Source: Neoscytalidium dimidiatum (taxonomy: Eukaryota > Ascomycota > Dothideomycetes > Botryosphaeriales > Botryosphaeriaceae). Taken from it: a stretch of 64,000 bases of DNA. The position numbers were made by a program, and so were the translations under genes. Position 1 is the first letter of the stretch. The number at the start of each line of letters is the position of its first letter. The stretch covers positions 1,426,001-1,490,000 of the forward strand of contig CM074699.1 of the NCBI GenBank assembly GCA_037367355.1, given 5' to 3'. The notes beneath the pieces were generated by a model that was not told the DNA's origin, did no database searches, and saw nothing but the letters and a program-made list of their open reading frames with translations. Positions 24,581 to 33,510 of this stretch are shown piece by piece.

Positions 24581-27277
24581 TTACAACGATAACGATGACC
24601 TTCTCGGCGTCCTGTCGGCCTTTTTCTTTCTCTTGACTACCATATCGCCCTCTCCCTCACTCTCCTTCCTCTTCCTCTTCTTCTCTTTCTTCCTTTCCTT
24701 CCTCTCCGTCTTTCTCCGCTGCTCCTCATCCTCACCTGCACAATTCTCCTTATTCCCCTCCTCCCTCACTCTCTCTTTCCTCTCCAACTTGAACTCCACC
24801 ACGGGCACCCTCGTCCACGCCACACTCCTCAACTTTCCCTTCTCTCTCATCACAGCCGGACTCCACGGACACTGGCACTCAGATGAATGCCCGGTCTTCT
24901 TGCACCGATGGCAGGAAGCCTTCGTAGTCAATGGTATCGCCACCCGGTACTCGCGATCAAACACCTCGTTCGCCTCGGCCACCGTCTTCCGCTTCTCGGG
25001 TGTGTTGACGGAAGAGGACGAGGAGAGAAGCGCGCCGGAGGCATCGGTGGCGGCGTTGCGCTTGAGCGCCTTCTTCGCGCGTTTCTGCTCTTTCTTTTGC
25101 CGTTCACGGCGCTCCTTTTTGTTGCTGCTGTTACTGCCGCCGCTGCGGTTCCCGCGGGCGCGTTGCACAGCTTTGAGAGTGGCTTCGGGGTCGGAGTAGG
25201 GGTCATTCGGATCGGGGGATGGAGAGCGCCAGGGGCGGCTGGTAGCAGCGGTGAAGGTTGGCCGTGCCGGAGGCGAGGACGGGGGTGCTGTGTCGACACG
25301 AGCGTGTGGCTCGGGCGTGGAGGACGAATATGCTGAAGCCAGGGAGGCGATAGATGGGCGGCGGGGAGTCGGTGTGGAACCGAGCGTCTGCAACACTCGT
25401 GCCGGAGTTGACGGCGCAGCTGTCGCTAGTAATCGTTGCTCGAATTCGGGGGAGGGTTGGGGCCGGGTAGATGCGGGCGCTACAGGTGTCTCTTGGACCT
25501 TCTCGACAGGTGTAGCCTGCTTCTCAGTGCGGTTGGGGGTAGCGGGGGGTCTTGCGATGGTAGCAACAAATCGATCCACCTCTTCTTCGTCTACCGAGTC
25601 CTCGTCAGACTCTGCGTCTGTGTCCTTTACCTGTAAGATCTCCCTCATCGGGAGTCCTAGTGCATGCTCCAAGCCCAACTCTCCTTCTTCCTTGTCTTTT
25701 TCTTCGTCAACTTCTTCGCTAACTTCTTCTTTGTCGACTTCCTCACCCTCAGTTCCATCGTCTTGGCTATCCTTGATCTCTAATACCTTTTTGAGGGGAT
25801 CTACGTCTTCCGGCTCTTCTACTTTCCTGCACTCACTGCGCTGCTCTTCCTCATCCTCAAGCCCAGCATCCTCCTCACTGGCCTCAATCGACTCTTGAAT
25901 CTCCTTCAGCACTCCAAACTCCACTTCTGGCGGCTCCGTCAACATCGCAGCCCTCAACCTTCCCTCCGCCGCCTCCGCTCTCAGCCTCCCCTCCTCACTC
26001 ACCCTCGCCATCCCAAACCCATCCTCCCTCTCCTCTTCCAGCCTCGCCAGCTCCACCCTAACGACCTCCTCCCTCTCCCTCACCACCTCCGCCTCCCTCA
26101 ACCTCCTCTCCTCCTCCACCATCCACTCCCTCACCTCCGCAAACCCCACCCCGTCCGCCGCCCACAGCCTCGGGCCGTACGCGGCCTCCAACCGCCTCAC
26201 CCTGTCGCCGTACTCGGGCGACAAGTGCCTCAGAAACTGGCACTTGACCAGACACTCGTGGATCGGGAACCCGAAGCGCTCGGAGCGGAACGCCAGGCCC
26301 TGCAGCTGGTCCGCGAACAGCGCGACGTCGCAGCCCATGGCGTCGAGCGTCGTGTCGTAGAACCTGCTCTGCAGGAAGAGCACCCGGCTGACGTCCTCCG
26401 AGAAGTTGCCGCGCTGCTGCAGCAGCAGCGACGCAGCGGACGAGACGGGCGGGAGGAGCTGCGAGTCCGTGTCCGTCGTTGCCATCGACGACGACGACGA
26501 CGACGACGACAGCCACGACGGCTCGGGCGGGACGCGTGTGTGCTTCGCGCGGATGTGGTCCCAGAGCGCGGAGGCTGGGAGGTGGATGACGGTGGCGTCG
26601 AGGACGGGGCGGTCGGACGGCGGGGAGGGAGGGAATTTCTCGATGTAGGCCCAGGCGATGAGGTCGGCTGTCTTGGCGTCGGCGGTGCGGTAGAAGATGG
26701 TCGAGCTGTGGCCCTGGTGCGAGCCGTCGACAAACTTCCACATGTTGTTGTTCATGAGGGCGGTGCGGACGACGGTGGCCCAGCGGTCGTATAGCGCGGT
26801 TGAGGTGGCTGGCTCGTTGGGAGATTCGTCGGGAGAGAGTGTTGGCGCGGGTGTTGACAGGGCGTCTGACGACTCGATGAGTTTGCGAGCGGAGTTGAGG
26901 GTGACCTGGCAGCATGGTGGAGCTTTGACGGCGTTGGGCGCCCCCCTTTTGCTCTTGGGCGCAGGAGTTGGCGAGAGGTCATAGGCGGCAGGAAGCTGGG
27001 AAGATGGTGGCGGAGTCGTTTCCAGCTTGATACCCTCATTGTCGACACCGATGCCCCATGGTGCAATGAGGGATTTGATGGGTGTGCGCCGTCGATAAGG
27101 AACCGGTGTGTTTTGTCCTGAGCTCACGAAATCTGACGTTGGAGGTGTCGAGTCGATTCTTGGTGTAGACAGCAACGACCGGCGAAAGAATGAGGCCGAC
27201 GTAGGAGTCGAGAAGACGTCATCGTCCGGGGTGGTTGATTTTGTGGAAAGCCTTTCGCGCAATTGTGATATTTCCAT
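24581..27277 (-). CDS. Large protein with a Ty1/copia Gag-like domain and a zinc-knuckle-like motif
   Basis: Single intronless frame of 898 aa. Residues 1-150 are Ser/Thr/Pro-rich and probably disordered. About 160-400 has the layout of copia-type Gag (Retrotran_gag_2/UBN2): LYDRWATVVRTALMNNNMW with KFVDGS, AKTADLIAWAYIEKF, PASALWDHI, a helical stretch FADQLQGLAFRSERF and the closing FLRHLSPEYGDRV. A poly-Ser run (about 265) is encoded by GAC/TCG repeats. Then come a charged coiled-coil region (EEERRLREAEVVREREE), a very acidic stretch, and at 789-803 CHRCKKTGHSSECQC, close to a CCHC zinc knuckle. The C-terminus is Lys/Arg-rich (KKEKKRKRK), a likely nuclear signal. No protease, integrase or RT is nearby, so this looks like a captured gag gene rather than a live element. 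Function unknown. Confidence 0.7.
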   Translation of the reverse strand: MEISQLRERLSTKSTTPDDDVFSTPTSASFFRRSLLSTPRIDSTPPTSDFVSSGQNTPVPYRRRTPIKSLIAPWGIGVDNEGIKLETTPPPSSQLPAAYDLSPTPAPKSKRGAPNAVKAPPCCQVTLNSARKLIESSDALSTPAPTLSPDESPNEPATSTALYDRWATVVRTALMNNNMWKFVDGSHQGHSSTIFYRTADAKTADLIAWAYIEKFPPSPPSDRPVLDATVIHLPASALWDHIRAKHTRVPPEPSWLSSSSSSSSMATTDTDSQLLPPVSSAASLLLQQRGNFSEDVSRVLFLQSRFYDTTLDAMGCDVALFADQLQGLAFRSERFGFPIHECLVKCQFLRHLSPEYGDRVRRLEAAYGPRLWAADGVGFAEVREWMVEEERRLREAEVVREREEVVRVELARLEEEREDGFGMARVSEEGRLRAEAAEGRLRAAMLTEPPEVEFGVLKEIQESIEASEEDAGLEDEEEQRSECRKVEEPEDVDPLKKVLEIKDSQDDGTEGEEVDKEEVSEEVDEEKDKEEGELGLEHALGLPMREILQVKDTDAESDEDSVDEEEVDRFVATIARPPATPNRTEKQATPVEKVQETPVAPASTRPQPSPEFEQRLLATAAPSTPARVLQTLGSTPTPRRPSIASLASAYSSSTPEPHARVDTAPPSSPPARPTFTAATSRPWRSPSPDPNDPYSDPEATLKAVQRARGNRSGGSNSSNKKERRERQKKEQKRAKKALKRNAATDASGALLSSSSSVNTPEKRKTVAEANEVFDREYRVAIPLTTKASCHRCKKTGHSSECQCPWSPAVMREKGKLRSVAWTRVPVVEFKLERKERVREEGNKENCAGEDEEQRRKTERKERKKEKKRKRKESEGEGDMVVKRKKKADRTPRRSSLSL

Positions 27278-28202
27278 GTCTGATCAGTTGCTGAGTATCC
27301 AGGTGTTAGGTTAGTTCGAGTTACGGCGTATGGAGGACGAACATCACGCACGGTAGCAACTAAGGGGGGAGCAGTGGGAGCTTCCAGTGCATGCGCACGC
27401 TAGAGAGACAGGAGGACGCAAGGAAAGGTAAATTACGTTGAAGTTCGGGTAACTCAAAATTTTTGGGTATATGGCTGCAATGTTGCTCAGAGTGATGCAG
27501 TGATAGATATGTTTATTACATTTGATAGGAGACCTTTTGCTCCTCCTCTTAGACGGAAACAACGAGGCAATATATTGCTCCAGCCATCCTCAATTAAGTC
27601 GCACACAGTGCGTCGTTCCTTGACCGATACATCACAAACTGATTGCGGTCCTGTGTGCATCCCCGCCATCTCTGCGAGACACTTGCCCTGGGGTCCCTTG
27701 CAATCCAATCAATGTTCTGCCGTTTTACGGTCGGACAATGCGATGTGTTGAAAAACTTTCGAGCCTAAAAGTGACATGGAGAAGGTGAAGCGGTGTCCCA
27801 GCGGGTCACAGCTTCTGGTGCAACGGGATGTATTGGTTCCCATTGGCTGACGGTGTGATCGGCCGCTGATGTGCAACTAGCTCGCAAGGGGTCTGCAGCG
27901 GCCCTAGATTCAGGGCGGCTGGCTCGCCAAGGAGGGCCTGTCATTAATGCTCCGGGGTTGATGGGAATCATGGTATCCGCGGTTTCCGGGAGGCAGAAAT
28001 GCGGCTCTTCGCATGAGAATGATCCGAGGCGACGATGCCGATGCAAGCTGTCGGAGCTGTGCGACGTCGGTGCAGGTCGATCATCCGTGTTGTCTCATGG
28101 AGATCAACGGTGCCTGCAACGGCTGACAAGGCACCCGGGCCGCATTCGACGGAATGCAGCGGAGGGGTTGGGGAAAAGGAGGTCAGGATCCGTGGATACG
28201 CG
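27278..28202. other. Intergenic between the two Gag-like genes
   Basis: 925 bp hold no recognised gene. No LTR-like pair and no protease, reverse transcriptase or integrase motif were seen here. Confidence 0.45.
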
Positions 28203-29108
28203 TCATGTTTCTGTTTTGACTCTCTTCGCCTGTCGGCAGTGTTGCTTGTCCAGCCTCCTCTTTTCATGCCATCCTGACGACGGCAACGGTAGTGCAGGCT
28301 GGCTTGGGGTGCACCGCAAGCCAAAATTGGCCACAGGCTCGTCCGGGATAAGATCGACGCAACGGCCGCAGCTGCTGAGTTTTGCTTTTGCGGCCTCAGC
28401 ATCCCGCTCAATTTGAGCAGTGCGAACGGCGGCGGCGGCCACGCCGCGTTTCAGTGTTTCTTCGCAGGCAGCCACCTTGCGCTGCAGCTCGCCAAAGTCC
28501 ATGCATTGGCCGGGTTTTGTGTCGAAATCCTCGCTGAGCGTGTACAGGAACCAGGCGTTCATCTCGAGCGTGGCCTTCGCGTAGGCCTCGTGGAGCTCGC
28601 GCAGCTCCTTGTTAATCTGCATCAGCTCTCGCGCGAAGGGGCGGGCCCCGCTGACGCAGGCGGCCATGGTGACGCTGTTCCATCGACGAAGCAGGCCCGA
28701 ATATGTCACCTCGCCCATCCAGCCATGGGCAGCTTTCAAGAAGCGCCACAGCTTGGCGGCGGTGTTGATTTTTGCTTCTCCATCCTCAAACAGCACGGAT
28801 GCACGAATGTTGTCTGCACAGGAGCTCTCGATAATCTCCTGGGCCTGGGCGTCGCCGTGGCGCCACCACTCGGTGCAGTCAAGATGGTCCCAGGTGCCGT
28901 CAATGAAGCCCCAGAAACCGCCTTCGGCAAGCGCGTTTTCGGCGGCGCGGGCCCAGGAGTCGTAGGTCTCGGGGCCGTCAAGCTTCGGGGCACGCTCGAG
29001 CATGTGGTAGGAGAGGTCGGCGCGCAGGCTGACGGCGAGAGTGTCGGTGGCATTAAGGGAGCCGGCATACCGCAAGGCAAGGGGAGCGGCAGGGCTCGGC
29101 TCCATCAT
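28203..29108 (-). CDS. Ty1/copia Gag-like protein, stand-alone
   Basis: Single exon, 301 aa. Almost the whole length fits the copia Gag layout: KLDGPETYDSWARAAENAL, GGFWGFIDGT, a Trp in CTEWWRHGDAQAQEII, AAKLWRFLKAAHGW, then YSGLLRRWNSVTM, FARELMQINKELRELH and WFLYTLSEDFDTKPGQ. The YDxWAx5ALx5WxFxDG pattern is shared with the neighbouring 898-aa protein on the same strand, so the two look like diverged relatives. A C-terminal CGRC and a later Cys are present, but there is no full zinc knuckle. No pol gene follows. The intact frame with no stops argues for selection or recent origin. The start could be the first or second Met (29108 or 29105). Confidence 0.68.
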   Translation of the reverse strand: MMEPSPAAPLALRYAGSLNATDTLAVSLRADLSYHMLERAPKLDGPETYDSWARAAENALAEGGFWGFIDGTWDHLDCTEWWRHGDAQAQEIIESSCADNIRASVLFEDGEAKINTAAKLWRFLKAAHGWMGEVTYSGLLRRWNSVTMAACVSGARPFARELMQINKELRELHEAYAKATLEMNAWFLYTLSEDFDTKPGQCMDFGELQRKVAACEETLKRGVAAAAVRTAQIERDAEAAKAKLSSCGRCVDLIPDEPVANFGLRCTPSQPALPLPSSGWHEKRRLDKQHCRQAKRVKTET

Positions 29109-30012
29109 GGCCTCCTAGCGCCGCATGCAGCGTGCGGCGGCGGCGACGGCGGCGGCGGCGGCGGTGGTGATGGTGATGGTTGTTACCTGGGGCGCGGTCG
29201 GGGCGGGCTGGTGGTAGTGGTGGTGGTGTTGGTAGGCGGTTCGGGATCGCTGAGATCGACGGGTACCGTGGTGGAGAGCGGACCGGGCGCTTGTGTGTGG
29301 GCGAGCGAGCTACACGGCGGCGGTTCAGCGTGCACTCGCAGCGGACGTCGAGGCTGATGTCTTTCGGCGCGCACTCGAAGGCGTGTCGGAGGGCGCCAAG
29401 GTCTGTGTAACTGTGAGGGCGATCGCTGGGACTGGGACTGGGACTGGGACTGGGGCTGGGGAGCGAGCGGAATGATGATGTTGTTCAGGTGGGTGCGGCG
29501 CAGAAGACCTGGACGCTGGTCGGCGGAGGCTGGCCGCAGCCCGGACGCTGGACGCGAGGGCCGAGAGCTGCGATCGAGGTCTGGACCGCCGGGCTCGACA
29601 GGCGGCAGCTTTCCCGGCGCGTGCGCTGAGGCCAGGTGCGCGTCCGCTAATAAATGCATTACATGCGCCGACAGCTGGCCGTATGAAGGACCCCAGCCTG
29701 CGCAAACCAGCCAACCGCGGGGCCGCGGCTCGCCAGCAGCCCCGGCCGCGACGGTCGAGACCTGCGCGATCTGCCAAAGCGCTGCCTCCCACCTGAGCCT
29801 GCGCCCTTTTGGCACCGCCCTAGTCCGTCTGCCCGCCCGTCCATCCCTCCCTCCCTCGCCTCCGTCCCGTGCCCTCCACCCCGTCCGTCCAATCGCCCTT
29901 GCAACGCCCGACCCGCCGCGCCGCGCTGCCTCCGCGTCCGCCGCCACAGAACCAGAACCAGAACCAGAGCCAGAGCCAGAACCGGAGAGCCTGAGCCAGA
30001 GCTAGAGCCTGA
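29109..30012. repeat. GC-rich intergenic with hexanucleotide tracts
   Basis: This lies between the divergent Gag-like gene and the DUF4470-MYND pseudogene. It holds a (GGCGGC)n run near 29137-29165, a (TGGGAC)n tract at about 29424-29462, and an (AGAGCC/AGAACC)n tract at about 29946-30050. Long open frames here are produced by base composition and the hexamers. Confidence 0.65.
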
Positions 30013-33000
30013 GCCGGAGCCACAGTCAGAGCCAGGACCAGAGCCAGCCAGCACGAGAACGAGCCAGCGCCCGCCAACGCCGACGCGACGCCGTTGCCCT
30101 CGTGCGCCCATGCTGCCGCCGCCATCTTCTATCCAGCGTTCGCCGATCCGGCAGCCGCCTTCTTCTATCCGCTGGGGAACACGCCCGCCGTCGATCTGAC
30201 CCGTCACCTGCCACCTGAGCTGCCCGCGAGCGTGTTGTGCTTAGGCTGCGGCGACGCCCGCAATGTGCTCTTCACGCCCTATTGCGAAGCCGACCGTGTG
30301 CCTGCCCGCCCGATCGATGTCACCAGCTGCGACCTGCAGCGCGCCGTCATTGGTAGGTGCTGCCCCCGGTTTTTGTGGGTTTTGCATTTCAAGGCCCCAA
30401 CGCACTTACGCACATAGCCCGCAACATCCTCCTCTTCGCGATGGGAGCAACCAGCCTGCCCTCTGGAAACCTCTACTATCACCAGTTCCTGGACGATAGT
30501 TGTTTGGACCTGCTTCAGATGCAGGCCAAGAAGCTGACTGAAACCTCTGCCTCCCTGCCCGAATGGCACCAGAGCGCCTATGGCAGCCTGCTCCGCGTTT
30601 GCGACCTCGGTCACTCTTGCTGAAGTCCGGGAGATCTGGTCCGCCTGCGCTAATGCCGCTCCCCGCCAGTCCAGGGCGGCGTTCGATCAGGCTAAGCGGG
30701 CGATGGAGGCCCGCGGCGTTGGTGGCTCTGCCATAACCGCCGCGCGCTCTGCTGCACCATTCACCTTGGACGCGGTGAAAGACGCGTCTGCATTGTTTCA
30801 ACAGTACTGGGACACCGGCACCACCGATGCACCTGGGGATGCGGTATATCCGGCCAATGCTAACCCCATGTTCTCCGGTGACATGGATGATCTAAGCCTC
30901 CATTGCGGCGCTGACCCGACTCTTGGCTTCCATCTAGCGACAGCATGTGCCCCTCTAGCAGACTCATCCCCACTGGCCCCTGACCATGCGGAATGCCACG
31001 GCCTTAAGCCCGCTGTGGTGGCCGCCCGTCAGCAATTTGCGGCTTGGTGCAACGCCTTTCGATCGCGTTCTCGGCAATTCACCCTGCGTTTCTTTGTGGG
31101 AGAAGCTCTGACCTTGTGCCATGCGTTGCAGCAAAAGCTCACCGCCGCTGACGAGACTGCCCACTGGTATCGCGGTCCATACATGCCAGACCCACTGATT
31201 CTGGGCAGCCATGACTATAGATCAGGCCAGGCCCCTCTCGCGTTCAACATTATTGACACATCTGATCTTGTCGATCACTTCGGCTTGATCAACCTTTGCG
31301 TGGCTGCCGCACCCCTGCTCGATAGTAGCCTAGCTGCTAATCTTGTCACCGAATCCCTCGTGCCGCGTCTGGACTCCCAACAACCGCCGATGGACGCGCT
31401 GCTTTGCGGCAACTTTCACGCGCTATCGATTCTTCTAGGCCTATTTCCGGTGCAGTATTGGGCAAATACGTCACTGGCTGCATCTGTCTATGAGTCCATT
31501 CTACATGCCTTCCAAAGGGACACCGGAGAAGAAGATGCTACACAGCTCCTGAGCAGACTGACTTGGAAGAATCACATCCCCTCGAACATGTCTGAAGATT
31601 TGATCCTCCACTACAACGAGAACGACTTGGCTGAGCTGCTCTATCAGACCTATCTTGTCATGTTCGAAGGAGAAGACCCAAATGTAATCATGTTCAAACG
31701 CAGTGCGCGACATGTGCAAAATATTTCAATGCCTTACTACAAGCGCGCTAGTTACGCGGCATTCCTTCGCTCTGTGAAGAGCAGGGCCAAATCAGATTCG
31801 AGCAAGGTTTCCACCGTCATCTTGGATCTTATTGATAACGACACTAACCCGATGCTTGGCCGAAATTTCTTACAAGAATTACGCGTCCAGATGCATCTCT
31901 TCGGTGTATCAGTCGGCCTAATACCGGGCTTACCTTCAGGACAATGGGGCAAAAGCCATCATGAGACGAGCCAGTTGGCCTGGAATTTCTTGCCGAATAT
32001 CGTGAATGTTATGCTAACAGTTCCTCGATCCAAGCTCAGTATTTTCAGTGAAGTTGAAGTGGGCCAGCTCGGGACGCCTCCTCTCAACTATCATACAGTC
32101 ACACAAACCGAGTGTTCAGCTTTCGCCGCAATTCCAAGTAGTGTTTGAAACCGAGGAAATATCTGGAGAAATGAATACAAAAGTGTTCGCGCTGAAAATT
32201 CGGCAGGATAACCGCGGCTGGACCAGCAACTCACCCCTCTGGGCATCATTTCTTGTACCAACCGTACTTCTGATCAAGGAGCCTCAAAATCTCCCAATAA
32301 AGCTCACTCTTCAGCCAACACCCTACACCATCAAAAGCTTCGGTTCAAAACTATATGCCGATTTAACTATCTTCAAGACGCATTTTGTCACATACAGACC
32401 ACGTTTTCGTCACTCAATGCCGACCGAATACGGCCGTGCCCCCCACAGTATTGCCTCCAACGAAGGTAATGGGAAACAGCAACATCAAAAAGCAGAGTGG
32501 TGCCCATGTGACCATCTCCGTGAAAATACAGCCCGAATCTCCACCTTGACTGGCCGGCTCGATCTGAATTCAGACGACTTGAGATCAGCTCTTAGTAAGG
32601 GATCCGCAGCAGACACTGTTCAGATCTCTCCATGCGCCATTGCAGCAAAGGTTGGGACCTCTCTGACGTGGCATCAAATTCACATTCCAGTCTCAATCCT
32701 CATCCCTCAGAACAAGAACCCGATAGCTCGCAAATCCTCATAAATCGAAGTAGTCGTTCCCATAGCCAACCCATCAATGAGACACACTACTTCCCAGCCC
32801 GAACGGCCTGATGACCCTCAACGCACCTCATCTTCCTCTTTCCCAGCTCCCCATTATCGACACCACCAGCAGCCACGACAACAAGCAAAGGCTAAACACG
32901 CTCCTCACTCTCCTCTCGCCCTTCGCCGGCGCTCCCCCCACCACCCCTCGCACCCCTCTCTTCGCCCTCTCCGACCCCTCCAACGGCGGCATCCACGTCC

Positions 33001-33510
33001 TCCTCCTCGCCTCCTCCCTCCGTCTCGACCTCGCCCACACATCCGTCGTCCTCGATGCCGCGTGCGTCTCCCCTCACCCCGTCCATTGTGCGCGCCGCCG
33101 CTCCGACCCTCGCGCAGCTGCGCACGATGTCAGCGGCGTGCCCGTAAATATGGCGGGTGGGACCAGTCCGCTTTGTGGGTGTGGGATGGATGTTTTTTTT
33201 TCCGGAGGGGTTTACAGTGGGGGGAGAAGGGGCTGCGCGAGTGTTGTGGCGTGTTGAGGAGGCGGGTGGTGAGGGTTGCGGTGGCGCCTGTTTTTGCGTG
33301 TGTGGAGGTGGAGGCGCAGCAGGGGTTCGGGGATTTGGTTAAAGGAGGGGCTGGTGGCGAGGGTGCGGGGTCTGTGGGAAGGGGGAGAAGGTAGGTGGTG
33401 GAGAGTTGTTGAGGTGTTCGAGATGTAAGAAGGTGAGGTGTTGCTCGGTTGAGTGTCAGAAGAGGGACTGGAAGAGGCATAAGGTGGGTTGTGTTTCTAC
33501 CGCGGAGTAA
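30013..33510 (+). pseudogene. Decayed DUF4470 + MYND zinc-finger gene
   Basis: In order, the pieces match one fungal protein type: DUF4470 N-terminus (FFYPLGNTPAVDLTRHLPPE, LGCGDARNVLFTPY), exon 2 after an intron at 30352-30419 (ARNILLFAMG), a 500-codon middle region in another frame (30580-32148), WTSNSPLWASFLVPTVLL to ARKSS in a third (to 32743), SDPSNGGIHVLLLASSLRLDLAHTSVVLDAA (32811 on), and a MYND finger at 33364-33492 (CGVCGKGEKVGGGELLRC, CSVECQKRDWKRHKVGC). Breaks: no ATG between the TGA at 30010 and the domain; frame changes near 30605 and 32135, each equal to one extra base; TAA at 32741 after KSS, immediately followed in frame by IEVVVPI; more frame changes near 32800, 33100-33200 and 33360. 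One or two breaks could be assembly errors, but the total argues for a pseudogene. Confidence 0.75.

Noticed and set aside
25895..26794. 299-codon plus-strand open frame over the Gag-like gene
   Set aside because: Antisense shadow with Pro/Arg/Leu-rich composition; the 898-codon minus frame is the coherent one.
24581..29108. A live Ty1/copia retrotransposon
   Set aside because: No LTR pair, primer-binding site, protease, integrase, reverse transcriptase or RNase H motif was seen within or around the two Gag-like genes.
29183..30207. Long minus-strand frames (254 and 182 codons)
   Set aside because: Produced by hexanucleotide repeats and high GC; no start context, no domain.
30604..30680. 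An intron to explain the first frame change of the DUF4470 gene
   Set aside because: A candidate GTCACT...CGCCAG intron puts the next exon into a frame with an early stop, and it removes residues (VREIW) that look conserved. A one-base change is the simpler explanation.
30600..32150. Programmed ribosomal frameshifting in the DUF4470 gene
   Set aside because: No slippery heptamer or known +1 site is visible at either position, and the later stop and missing start favour decay.
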